Assembly: GCA_017469265.1 (NCBI GenBank)
Contig: JAFUGS010000093.1
Span: forward strand, 1 to 64,000
DNA from: Clostridia bacterium
Lineage (GTDB): Bacteria > Bacillota > Clostridia > Christensenellales > Aristaeellaceae
Length of the DNA stretch: 64,000 nt
Direction of reading: 5' to 3'
Positions 16,230 through 23,715 of this stretch are shown here, one piece after another. Numbering within the stretch: the first letter of the stretch is position 1; each line of letters starts with the position of its first letter. A model generated the notes under the pieces. The model saw only the letters and a list, made by a program, of their open reading frames with translations, was not told the DNA's origin and did no database searches. Both the position numbers and the translations under genes were made by a program.

Positions 16230-17102
16230 TTACTCCACATTCTGAATCTGTTCCCGCATCTTCTCGATTTCGCTTTTCAGATCCACGACCTGCTGCGCGA
16301 TTCGGGCGTCCGAGGCCTTGGAGCCGATGGTGTTCGCTTCCCGGTTCATCTCCTGAATCAGGAAGTCCATCTTCTTTCCAATGTCCCCTTCCGTGTCCAG
16401 GTAACGGTTCATCTGGCTGATATGGCTGGCCAGCCGGGACAGCTCCTCGTCGATGGCGCACCGGTCCGCCATCAGCGCTACCTCCTGCGCCAGCCGCTGG
16501 GGATCCACACCGGACGCGCCCATCTGCTCCAGCCGGCTTTCCAGCCGGGCCCGGTAGTCCGACACGACGGCGGGGGCCCGCTCCAGGATGCCCTCCCGCA
16601 GGGCGGATGCCGCGTCCAGATGCGCTTTCAAATCCTCCCGCAGGTGCGCGCCCTCCCGGGCCCGCGCCTCGTTCAGCTGTTCCAGCGCCGTGTCCAGCGC
16701 TTCCCCGCAGAGCGTCAGCACCAGCTCCGCGTCCATCTCCCGCTCCGCCAGGGTCACGACGCCCTCCAGGCTCATCAGGTCCCGCACGTCCAGGTGTTTC
16801 TTTTTGCCGGTGGCCTCGGCAATCTCCCGGGCCGCCCGGGCGTAGGCTTCCGCCAGGGCCAGATCCGTCTGCACCTCCCGGGCGCCGCCGCCGGTGTTCT
16901 GGACGTTCAGGAACACCTCCACATGTCCCCGCTTCAGCGCCCCGGCGATTTTCTCCCGTGTCAGCGGCTCCAGAAAAGCCAGGTTCCGCGGCAGCCGGAG
17001 ATTCACGTCCAGAAAGCGGTGGTTCACGGTTTTCAGCTCCGCCGTGACCTCCCAATCCTCCCGGGCCGCTTTTCCGATCCCGACGCCCGTCATGCTCTGC
17101 AA
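16230..17102 (-). CDS. yicC: YicC-family endoribonuclease
   Basis: A member of the YicC/RmuD-type endoribonucleases, reported in model bacteria to take part in small-RNA or mRNA decay. It has 290 residues from the TTG at 17102, 9 bases after AAGGAG, giving an N terminus M-Q-S-M-T-G-V-G that matches the family M-I-R-S-M-T-G-F-G. Longer upstream starts would run into the preceding gene. Typical segments: K-T-V-N-H-R-F-L-D-V, L-R-L-P-R-N-L, R-G-H-V-E-V-F-L, and a C-terminal E-M-N-R-E-A-N-T-I-G-S-K-A. It is first of the conserved yicC-remA-gmk-rpoZ-coaBC block, 37 bases after the PHP gene. Confidence 0.93.
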   Translation of the reverse strand: MQSMTGVGIGKAAREDWEVTAELKTVNHRFLDVNLRLPRNLAFLEPLTREKIAGALKRGHVEVFLNVQNTGGGAREVQTDLALAEAYARAAREIAEATGKKKHLDVRDLMSLEGVVTLAEREMDAELVLTLCGEALDTALEQLNEARAREGAHLREDLKAHLDAASALREGILERAPAVVSDYRARLESRLEQMGASGVDPQRLAQEVALMADRCAIDEELSRLASHISQMNRYLDTEGDIGKKMDFLIQEMNREANTIGSKASDARIAQQVVDLKSEIEKMREQIQNVE

Positions 17103-17139
17103 GCGCAACCACTCCTTCCGTTTGTAATCCTGTATTTTA

Positions 17140-17829
17140 TCACTTTCCGCTGACGGCGTCAAACAGCCCTCCCAGGGAGAAACGGTCCACCGGCAGGTCA
17201 TTGACCGCCTCCAGAATATCCCCCAGATGATGGGCGTCCGACGACCAGAGCCTGCGCTTTCCGACGATCAGCTTCTCGTTCACCGGCAGCTCCGGGCGCA
17301 CCTCCACCACTGGGAAATCCACATCCTCCGGGAAAAGCCCCAGGTTCACCAGCAGCCCGTGTCCCCGGTTGATATGGGCCGGCACCGCGGCGCCGCCGTG
17401 CTCCCGGATGATCCGCGCGCACTCCTGCAGGCTCAGATCCGTCGCCCCGATCAGCAGCCGGTCCTCGATGGCCTGCACCTCGTCGTCCGTATTCATTACC
17501 AGCTGATTGCCGAAAAAGTCCGGCTTGTTCTTCATGGGGGGCAGATGGCTGGAGAAGATTTCCCCCACCTCCACCGCCGTTTCCACCTCCCTGAAGTACC
17601 CCAGCAGGTGCACCTCTTCCTTCGTGGTGATCTCCATCCCCGGCAGCAGGATCAGCCCGTAATAGTCCGCAGCTTCCTTTACGTAGGGCAGGTTCCGCGC
17701 CGTGTTGTGATCCGTCACGGCGATGGCTTCCAGGCCCTTGATATGCGCCATGCCGCAGATATTGGCCGGCGTCATGTCATCGTCCGCGCAGGGGGACAGG
17801 CAGCTGTGCATGTGCAGATCCACCAGCAT
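17140..17829 (-). CDS. PHP-domain phosphoesterase
   Basis: A 229-residue cytoplasmic metal-dependent phosphoesterase of the PHP superfamily; the substrate is unknown. The start is the ATG at 17829 after GGGAGGG. Motifs: D-L-H-M-H-S at 4-9, a conserved D-H-N (in V-T-D-H-N-T-A), G-M-E-I-T-T (E metal ligand), P-A-H-I-N-R, and S-S-D-A-H-H-L-G near the end. These supply the expected His/Asp/Glu metal ligands. It follows the DRTGG-like gene by 4 bases. PHP proteins are reported beside group D [FeFe]-hydrogenase genes, so a role in that signalling module is plausible (inference). Confidence 0.85.
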   Translation of the reverse strand: MLVDLHMHSCLSPCADDDMTPANICGMAHIKGLEAIAVTDHNTARNLPYVKEAADYYGLILLPGMEITTKEEVHLLGYFREVETAVEVGEIFSSHLPPMKNKPDFFGNQLVMNTDDEVQAIEDRLLIGATDLSLQECARIIREHGGAAVPAHINRGHGLLVNLGLFPEDVDFPVVEVRPELPVNEKLIVGKRRLWSSDAHHLGDILEAVNDLPVDRFSLGGLFDAVSGK

Positions 17830-17833
17830 GGAA

Positions 17834-18187
17834 TCAGCCCTCCCGGGGCGTCCCCGGCAGCCCGGCCTCCGCCATGAGCGCGCACAGCTCATAGGCGGTC
17901 TTCCCGCTCTGCAGGACGCAGATGCCTTCCTCCCGCGCCTTCTCCAGGGTGGCCTCCTCCATCTCGATGTCCTCCGGGATAATGACCGCCGCCATCTCCA
18001 TCAGGCTGGCCACCGCGATGACGTTCATATGGGTCTGCACGGTGATCCAGGCCATGCCCGCCTTGCCGTGGGCCATGACCCAGCTCAGCAGGTCGCAGGT
18101 GTATCCGCAGGTGACCTCCGTCTCCCGGCTCGCTTCCGGCGTCATGTCCTTCGCGCCGGTCAGTTCAATCAGTTCCCGAATGTTCAT
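17834..18187 (-). CDS. DRTGG-type small protein (copy 2)
   Basis: A 117-residue soluble protein related to the DRTGG domain, which occurs in phosphotransacetylase and serine-kinase-like regulators and may bind nucleotides. Visible features: M-N-I-R-E-L-I-E-L-T-G at the start, a core C-G-Y-T-C-D-L-L-S-W-V-M, a hydrophobic strand V-I-I-P-E-D, and E-E-G-I-C-V-L-Q-S near the end. It aligns by eye with the protein at 19997-20365 along its length, ending in G-L-P-G, so the two are paralogues. It sits between HydS (47-base gap) and PHP (4-base gap). Confidence 0.75.
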   Translation of the reverse strand: MNIRELIELTGAKDMTPEASRETEVTCGYTCDLLSWVMAHGKAGMAWITVQTHMNVIAVASLMEMAAVIIPEDIEMEEATLEKAREEGICVLQSGKTAYELCALMAEAGLPGTPREG

Positions 18188-18234
18188 GGCTTATCGCTCC
18201 TTTTCGTTTTTTCCCGCGCCGCCCGCGGCGCTTT

Positions 18235-19545
18235 TTACTCCCGCGTGGTCTTGGCCAGGTCCACCATCTGCTGGGCCATGACCTTCAGGTGATCCTTCAT
18301 CCGGTGAATGCAGTCCATTTCCCGGGCCTTTCCCTGGACGATGTCCTCCGCGAAGGTCCTGCAGGTGGGGCTGCCGCAGCTGCCGCAGTCGTACCCCGGC
18401 AGCGTCGCGTAGATTTCCTCAATCCGCTCCATCTTCCGCATGGCTTCCACCAGGTCGTCGTCCAGCTTCATGGCGGAGTTGGGCTGGATCCGCCGGCTGT
18501 CGTACAGGCTGTACTTGGTCATCATCCCGTTGTCCACGTTCAGGTCCGCGTCCCGGATGTCCACCAGGCGGCGGATCCAGTTCCGGGCCACGTAGGTGTT
18601 CTCAAAGTTCAGCGGCCCGCCCACGCATCCGCCGTTGCAGGCCGCGCCTTCAAAGAACTCCAGCCCGTTCAGCCGGTTGTCCTCAATCTCCTCCAGCACC
18701 TTGATGCAGTTGGCGATGCCGTCCACCGCCATGCTCTCCGTGGGGCACACCGCGTCGCATTCGCCGCCGCTGCGGGCCCAGCCCACGCCGAAGTCCGACG
18801 AGGTTTTCAGCGCCTCATCCGTCGGCGCCTTCCGGATCAGGGCGCTCAGCGGGCCGTAGATCTCCATGACGCTGATGGCGCCGTCCACCGCGCTCTTCTC
18901 ATGCCCGATGGGATTCCGGATGGCCGTCACCTTGGCCGGGCAGGGCGTCAGGAAAAAGCAGCCGATGTCCCGCTCATCCACCTGGTGCTTCCGGGCGAAT
19001 TCCTTCTTGGCGATCATGGCCGCCACCTCCATGGGCTGACGGATGTCCACGATGTGGTCGATCAGGTCCGGAAAGCGGACCTGGATCAGCCGCACAATGG
19101 CCGGACAGGCGGAGGAAATGACCGGCCGGGGCAGATCCGGCTTCTTCAGCCGTTCCCGGATGGCCCGGCTTACCACGTCCGCCCCCCGCGCCACCTCAAA
19201 CACGTCGTCAAAGCCCAGCTCCTTCAGCGCGGAAAGCAGCTGGCTGATGTTCTCCAGATTCTTGAACTGCCCGTACAGGCTCGGGGCGGGCAGCGCGATC
19301 TTATACTTCCAGCCCTCAATGACGCTCAGCGGATCGGTCACCGCCACCTTCGCGTGATAATCGCAGACCCGGATGCATTCCCCGCAGTCGATGCAGCGCT
19401 CGTCGATGATGTGGGCGCTGCCGCCCCGGACCCGGATGGCTTCCGTCGGGCACCGTTTCAGGCAGTTGGTGCAGGCGCGGCATTTATCCTTTTCCAGCCG
19501 CACCGAGTGAAATCGTTTCGTCTCTTCCATCTTCCGTTCCCCCAA
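18235..19545 (-). CDS. Group D-like (HydS-type) [FeFe]-hydrogenase, putatively sensory
   Basis: Iron-sulfur protein carrying a complete H-cluster site in the form found in sensory-type hydrogenases. Numbering is from the TTG at 19545; an ATG at 19530 is also plausible. Residues 20-65 hold two ferredoxin-type clusters (C-R-A-C-T-N-C and C-I-D-C-G-E-C). The H-cluster motifs are L1 S-S-A-C-P (143-147), L2 T-P-C-P-A-K (C201) and L3 E-G-A-A-C-N-G-G-C (C302, C306). All four cluster-ligand Cys are present, but the Cys used for proton transfer in catalytic enzymes is Ala145, as reported for group D enzymes. The C terminus has an extra C-x2-C-x4-C-x16-C cluster motif (C386, C389, C394, C411). Its neighbours are an ATPase, DRTGG and PHP genes. 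The HydEFG maturation genes are not in the window. Confidence 0.88.
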   Translation of the reverse strand: MGERKMEETKRFHSVRLEKDKCRACTNCLKRCPTEAIRVRGGSAHIIDERCIDCGECIRVCDYHAKVAVTDPLSVIEGWKYKIALPAPSLYGQFKNLENISQLLSALKELGFDDVFEVARGADVVSRAIRERLKKPDLPRPVISSACPAIVRLIQVRFPDLIDHIVDIRQPMEVAAMIAKKEFARKHQVDERDIGCFFLTPCPAKVTAIRNPIGHEKSAVDGAISVMEIYGPLSALIRKAPTDEALKTSSDFGVGWARSGGECDAVCPTESMAVDGIANCIKVLEEIEDNRLNGLEFFEGAACNGGCVGGPLNFENTYVARNWIRRLVDIRDADLNVDNGMMTKYSLYDSRRIQPNSAMKLDDDLVEAMRKMERIEEIYATLPGYDCGSCGSPTCRTFAEDIVQGKAREMDCIHRMKDHLKVMAQQMVDLAKTTRE

Positions 19546-19564
19546 AGGCTCGCGCCCCTTTCCC

Positions 19565-19993
19565 TCAGGCCTTCAGCGCGAAACTCATGGTGATGGTCGT
19601 TCCGACCCCCACCTCGCTCTGGATATCAAAGTCCGTGGCGTTCCTTTTCATGTTCGGCAGGCCCATGCCGGCGCCGAAGCCAAGGGTTCTGGCTTCCTCG
19701 TTGGCGGTGGAATACCCTTCGGTCATGGCCTTCTCAATGTCCGGAATCCCCGGCCCCACATCCTGCGAGATCAGCGTCACCTTGTCCGGCTCCACCTGCA
19801 GGGTCAGCGTTCCGCCCAGGGAGTGGATCACCAGGTTCAGCTCCACCTCGTAGCAGGCCACGCTCACGTGCCGCAGCACTTCCGCGCTGACGCCCAGCTG
19901 CTTCAGGGTCCGCTTGATGGTGGTGGACGCCTCGCCTGCCGTTTCGTACGCCCCGGCTTCCACGGGGAATTTCTTTTCCATCAGCACTGCCAT
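19565..19993 (-). CDS. RsbW/RsbT-like GHKL ATP-binding protein
   Basis: A 142-residue single-domain histidine-kinase-like ATPase of the anti-sigma-factor/serine-kinase type. The N box is C-Y-E-V-E-L-N-L-V-I-H, the G1 box D-V-G-P-G-I-P-D, and the G2-like box T-L-G-F-G-A-G-M-G-L. Such proteins phosphorylate a Ser on an anti-anti-sigma partner or bind a sigma factor; no STAS partner or alternative sigma gene lies nearby. It is between the DRTGG-like gene (3-base gap) and HydS (19 bases), an arrangement known near group D hydrogenases. Confidence 0.85.
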   Translation of the reverse strand: MAVLMEKKFPVEAGAYETAGEASTTIKRTLKQLGVSAEVLRHVSVACYEVELNLVIHSLGGTLTLQVEPDKVTLISQDVGPGIPDIEKAMTEGYSTANEEARTLGFGAGMGLPNMKRNATDFDIQSEVGVGTTITMSFALKA

Positions 19994-19996
19994 GGC

Positions 19997-20365
19997 TTAC
20001 GCTCCTTCCGCGCCGGCGCGCTTTTTCGTCCCAGGCAGACCGTGCACATACAGCTCGCCGCAGGCGGTGTAGGTGGTCATCTTCGTGCTCAGCACGGTGA
20101 TGCCGCATTCCTCCGCCTCCTCCAGGATTTCCTCGCTGGGCAGCTTTCCCCGGGAAAACACGATGCAGGTAATGTCCAGCATCTCGCTGGTCCGCACCAC
20201 GTGCGGATTAATCAGCCCCGTGATCAGGACCGTCTTGTCCTTGACAAAGGCCAGCACGTCGCTCATCAGGTCGGATCCGCAGGCCGTATCCACCGGCTCC
20301 TCCATCCGCTCCCCCCCGATCAGCACATCCGCTTCCAGAATTCTCTTGACATCGGCGATGGTCAT
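19997..20365 (-). CDS. DRTGG-type small protein (copy 1)
   Basis: A 122-residue soluble protein related to the DRTGG family. The start is the ATG at 20365 after GGAGAG; an upstream in-frame ATG at 20398 has no ribosome site. It begins M-T-I-A-D-V-K-R-I-L-E, contains A-C-G-S-D-L-M-S-D-V-L-A and V-L-I-T-G-L, and ends L-P-G-T-K-K. It shares its layout with the 117-residue protein at 17834. It follows the DUF6062 gene by about 70 bases and is first of the hydrogenase-linked module. Confidence 0.75.
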   Translation of the reverse strand: MTIADVKRILEADVLIGGERMEEPVDTACGSDLMSDVLAFVKDKTVLITGLINPHVVRTSEMLDITCIVFSRGKLPSEEILEEAEECGITVLSTKMTTYTACGELYVHGLPGTKKRAGAEGA

Positions 20366-20437
20366 TTTCGACTCTCCTCTCGTTTCCTGGCAGGCCATTT
20401 CCGCGCTTCAACCCGGGTTTTCCTCGGGAACCGCCGC

Positions 20438-21211
20438 TTATTCGTTGGGTTCCCTGCCCACGCACCAGCCCCGGGTCTTGTTCACCGTCCGCTCCACCGC
20501 GTCCCGGCTGTTTTTCCAGTCTTCCTTTTCAAACCGGTAATCGAATTTCTTGATGAACCAGGAAATATCCTCCTGAATCCGGTCCAGGTTTTCCTTCTCC
20601 ATGGCTGCCAGCGCCTGCACGAATTCGCCCAGCTCCTTCCCGCTCAGCTCCTCCGCCGCCACGGCCAGCAGCTGCCCCGTATGGGGCATGCACAGCCCCT
20701 TTCCCGCCAGAAAACGCTTCCGGAATTCCCCGTCGCTCCTGTACAGGTGGAAAAAGGTGTGCAGATACCGCAGCATGTTCTCCGCGATGGTGTCGCACAT
20801 GACGCAGGTCCCGGCCATGGCCTGGATCTTCTCCGCCTCCTGGCGGACGGTCTCCTTCGCGGCCTTGCTTTTCCCGTTCAGCTTATCGCTCAGGCCGGCG
20901 TTTTTCAGCTGTTCCCCGGCTCTGTTCAGCGCCTGCCAGCTTTTTTCCAGCCGCTCCCGGTTTTCAATCATGTGGCTGTCCAGCATCAGGGCGTGACCCA
21001 GCCGGTTGCTCATGCCGAAGAGCATGCCGTGATGCTTCCGGCAGAACCCCTTTTCATTGACCCGGATCCGCACATCCGGCTCCATCACGGAGGCGCCGAG
21101 ATACCTTTCCGCCTCCCCCAGCTCCGTCCGCCGCTCCAGGGCGCAGAGCAGGCATTCTCCGTCCTTCTTCGCCGCGTCCCAGATGGGGATCGTGTCAATA
21201 TGATACCTCAT
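20438..21211 (-). CDS. DUF6062-like cysteine-motif protein
   Basis: A 257-residue soluble protein of unknown function, recognised as the DUF6062 type by its N terminus M-R-Y-H-I-D-T-I-P-I-W-D. Four paired motifs could bind metal: E-C-L-L-C-A-L, F-C-R-K-H-H, T-C-V-M-C-D and L-C-M-P-H-T. They are symmetrical (C-x2-C then C-x2-H, twice), suggesting an internal duplication. It overlaps the preceding deaminase gene by 4 bases, so the two are translationally coupled. Confidence 0.75.
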   Translation of the reverse strand: MRYHIDTIPIWDAAKKDGECLLCALERRTELGEAERYLGASVMEPDVRIRVNEKGFCRKHHGMLFGMSNRLGHALMLDSHMIENRERLEKSWQALNRAGEQLKNAGLSDKLNGKSKAAKETVRQEAEKIQAMAGTCVMCDTIAENMLRYLHTFFHLYRSDGEFRKRFLAGKGLCMPHTGQLLAVAAEELSGKELGEFVQALAAMEKENLDRIQEDISWFIKKFDYRFEKEDWKNSRDAVERTVNKTRGWCVGREPNE

Positions 21212-21666
21212 GTCAGCTCTCCCTCGTATTTCTCCAGCTGTACACCGGCCTCATCAAACAGCTCCAGCGTGAAGGGATCCGGATAGCCCTCGCGGTATAC
21301 CACCCGCCGGATGCCGCTGTTGATGATCATCTTGCAGCACATGCTGCAGGGCTGATGGGTGCAGTACAGGGTGGCCCCGTCGATGGACACCCCCAGCTTC
21401 GCCGCCTGCACGATCGCGTTCTGCTCCGCGTGTACCGCGTAGCAGGTTTCCATCCGCGTCCCGCTGGCGATGCCCAGCTTGTCCCGGAGGCACTCCCCCT
21501 TCTCCCTGCAGGTCCGGATCCCGGCCGGGGCGCCGTTGTATCCCGTGGTCATGATCCTTTTGTCCCGCACGATGACGCAGCCGATACTCCGCCCCTTCCT
21601 GTAGCAGCTGGACCACTCCGCGATGGTATAGGTCATTTTCATAAACCGCTGATCCCACTTATCCAT
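21208..21666 (-). CDS. dCMP deaminase / ComEB-type deaminase
   Basis: A zinc-dependent cytidine/deoxycytidylate deaminase of 152 residues that converts dCMP to dUMP for thymidylate synthesis. The zinc site is H-A-E-Q-N-A-I plus P-C-S-M-C-C-K, and the substrate side includes T-T-G-Y-N-G-A-P. The length and the R-T-C-R-E-K-G-E-C insert match dCMP deaminase rather than cytidine deaminase. It is the first gene of the minus-strand run; the ribosome site is weak (GAAAGGCGGG) and no clear promoter was found in the 200 bases upstream. Confidence 0.9.
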   Translation of the reverse strand: MDKWDQRFMKMTYTIAEWSSCYRKGRSIGCVIVRDKRIMTTGYNGAPAGIRTCREKGECLRDKLGIASGTRMETCYAVHAEQNAIVQAAKLGVSIDGATLYCTHQPCSMCCKMIINSGIRRVVYREGYPDPFTLELFDEAGVQLEKYEGELT

Positions 21667-21779
21667 CCGTCCGCACCCGCCTTTCCCGCGCGTCTTCCTT
21701 TTATGCTGTATCCTTGTCTATTTCGACTTCCGCGTCTTTTTTTCCTTCTTTATCCCGGCATCTCTTTCCCGCCGGATGA

Positions 21780-21808
21780 TTGTCTTTTTTCACGCGCCGT
21801 GGTACAAT
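21780..21808 (+). promoter_or_regulatory. Promoter of the DUF4867 gene
   Basis: TTGTCT, 17 bases, TACAAT, about 60 bases before the ATG at 21871. Confidence 0.65.
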
Positions 21809-21870
21809 AGGCCCAGCATTCCGGTTCTGCCGAACCGCCGAATATGAAAACGAAAGGAGCCACCTGTTTC

Positions 21871-22500
21871 ATGCGCATTGAATCCATCTATGATCCTTCC
21901 TTCAAATCCTACGGCAAAGTCCTGGAGGGCTATGACCCGGCGGAGCTGCTCACCGCCATGAAGGCGATTCCCCTGCCCGACGCCGGCACCGCCTACAGCC
22001 CCGCCATCGACTCCCTGGAAGCCTGCGATGCCATTTTCGAAGCTTTCCGCGACCGGGCTTACGGCGGCATGCCCATCCAGCTGGGCATGTGCTGGGGCCA
22101 CAACACGAAGCTGAACTGCCTGGAGTACCATCGGGACAGCGAAGTCAACCTCGGCACGACGGACTTTGTGCTCCTCCTGGCCAAACAGGATGAAATTGTG
22201 GACGGCGTCCTGGATACCGCGAAGGTCAGGGCCTTCCGTGTTCCCACCGGCGTCCCCGTGGAGGTCTACGCCACCACCCTGCATTACGCCCCTTGCCACG
22301 TGGACGCGGCGGAGGGCTTCCGGGTGGCCGTGGTGCTGCCCCGCGGCACGAACACCGGCAAGCCGGATTTTGCCCCCGTTTCGGAGGAGGACCGCTGGAT
22401 GACCGCCCGGAACAAATGGCTCCTGGCCCATCCCGACGCGGACGAGGCGAAAGCCGGCGCCCACATCGGTCTCTCCGGGGAAAACATTGACATCGCCTGA
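21871..22500 (+). CDS. DUF4867 family protein
   Basis: A 209-residue soluble protein. The start is the ATG at 21871 after GAAAGGAG; an upstream ATG at 21844 has no ribosome site. It is recognised as DUF4867 from M-R-I-E-S-I-Y-D-P-S-F-K-S-Y-G-K and the W-G-H-N-T-K-L-N-C-L-E-Y-H-R-D-S-E core. The spaced His/Glu residues (L-E-Y-H and H-Y-A-P-C-H) fit a cupin-like metal site, and the family may be a sugar or uronate isomerase relative, but this is inference. It is monocistronic. Confidence 0.75.
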   Translation: MRIESIYDPSFKSYGKVLEGYDPAELLTAMKAIPLPDAGTAYSPAIDSLEACDAIFEAFRDRAYGGMPIQLGMCWGHNTKLNCLEYHRDSEVNLGTTDFVLLLAKQDEIVDGVLDTAKVRAFRVPTGVPVEVYATTLHYAPCHVDAAEGFRVAVVLPRGTNTGKPDFAPVSEEDRWMTARNKWLLAHPDADEAKAGAHIGLSGENIDIA

Positions 22501-22509
22501 TTTCCCCAC

Positions 22510-22560
22510 GCGCGCGAAAAGGCCGCCCTTCTTGTGAAAGAGGGCGGCCTTTTCGCGCGC
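22510..22560. terminator. Bidirectional terminator between the DUF4867 and CapA-like genes
   Basis: A very strong hairpin of about 19 bp (GCGCGCGAAAAGGCCGCCCT pairing with its complement) with a short A-rich loop, between convergent genes. The T tract lies within the stem in both directions. Confidence 0.85.
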
Positions 22561-22573
22561 GGTCACGGCCCTG

Positions 22574-23683
22574 TTAACGCCAGTCCAGCGGATACTCCGC
22601 CACGGCGTATTCCAGCTTTTTGCCGTTGGCCCGCAGGGTTGTCAGCACCGAGTCAATATTGGCCCCGGTCGTGTAGGGAGTCGGGATAAAATCGTTCCGG
22701 TTGGTCCGGGAGGAAATGCGGATGGGAATAATCCGGAATCCCCGGGAGGTACAGATGCCGTCCTTCACCCGGAAGCGGATCTGGAACACGAAGGAGCTCA
22801 TGTCGCTGGGCTTGGAGTTGCCGGAAAAGCAGAAATTTCCCAGGGAGTAGCAGATATACACGCCGTTATAGCACTCGATCGGGTTCATCCGGTGGGAGTG
22901 ATGTCCCACCACCAGGTCCGCCCCCGCGTCCACCGCCAGGCGGCCCATCCGGATCTGGTTGTTCGTCGGCGCGTAGTCCAGCTCGTTGCCCCAGTGGAAG
23001 GAGACGATCACCAGCGGGTATCTCGCCTTCGCGTCGGCGATGTCCGCCGGCACCTTGTCCCACAGCTGGTCGTACCGGTCGATGCACAGATAGGAGAGCA
23101 TGGCGATCTGGATGCCCTTGACCTCGAAGACGCCCAGATGCTCGGAGTTGGACCATACGATGCCCGCCTCCTCCAGATGCTGCTGGGTCTCCTCGTACGC
23201 CTCCTGGCCGTGGTCCATGATATGGTTGTTCTCCAGGGACACGGCTTCAATCCCGTTGTCGGACAGCATGCTGACATAGGAGGGCGGCGCGCTGAAAAGG
23301 AACTGGTTTTCCTTCTTGTTGGCGGGCACGTAGGTGGAATCTGTCAGGGTGCCCTCGAAGTTCACCAGCGTCAGATCGTCCTCCAGGAAAAGATCCCGCA
23401 TGTTCTGCATGGTGAAGTTGATATCCCCGCCCTGGGCCTTCAGCTCATCCTCGAAAATGTTTTTCTTTTTCCGGCTGTCCCCGCCGATGGTGAAATCCCC
23501 GGTGCAGGTGATCGTCAGGATGGCGGATCCGTCCGTATCCAGGATTTCCTTTTTCTCCGTGACGACTTCCTCAATCACGTCCTCAATCAGCAGGTCATCC
23601 TCTTCCTCCTCCGCCCATCCGGCGCCGGTCAGCGCCGGAATCGTCAGCATCAGCGAAAGCAGCAGCAGACATCCTTTCCTCAT
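22574..23683 (-). CDS. Secreted CapA-family (PGA-synthesis type) metallophosphatase fold protein
   Basis: A 369-residue exported protein with the CapA/calcineurin-like fold found in poly-gamma-glutamate synthesis proteins; the true substrate is unknown. The start is the ATG at 23683 after GGGAGGAA, followed by a signal peptide (M-R-K-G-C-L-L-L-L-S-L) ending near G-W-A-E and an acidic linker. Motifs: C-T-G-D-F-T-I-G-G, N-F-E-G-T-L-T, E-N-N-H-I-M-D-H-G, S-F-H-W-G-N-E and V-G-H-H-S-H-R, then C-Y-S-L-G-N-F-C-F. No CapB/CapC genes are near, so capsule synthesis is not implied. It follows the aminotransferase gene by 32 bases. Confidence 0.85.
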   Translation of the reverse strand: MRKGCLLLLSLMLTIPALTGAGWAEEEEDDLLIEDVIEEVVTEKKEILDTDGSAILTITCTGDFTIGGDSRKKKNIFEDELKAQGGDINFTMQNMRDLFLEDDLTLVNFEGTLTDSTYVPANKKENQFLFSAPPSYVSMLSDNGIEAVSLENNHIMDHGQEAYEETQQHLEEAGIVWSNSEHLGVFEVKGIQIAMLSYLCIDRYDQLWDKVPADIADAKARYPLVIVSFHWGNELDYAPTNNQIRMGRLAVDAGADLVVGHHSHRMNPIECYNGVYICYSLGNFCFSGNSKPSDMSSFVFQIRFRVKDGICTSRGFRIIPIRISSRTNRNDFIPTPYTTGANIDSVLTTLRANGKKLEYAVAEYPLDWR

Positions 23684-23715
23684 GGGTTTCCGTTCCTCCC
23701 TGGTATGCTCACGGC

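Noticed and set aside
22574-23683. Capsule (poly-gamma-glutamate) synthesis locus suggested by the CapA-like protein
   Set aside because: CapB and CapC genes are absent nearby, and CapA-fold proteins are common without them.
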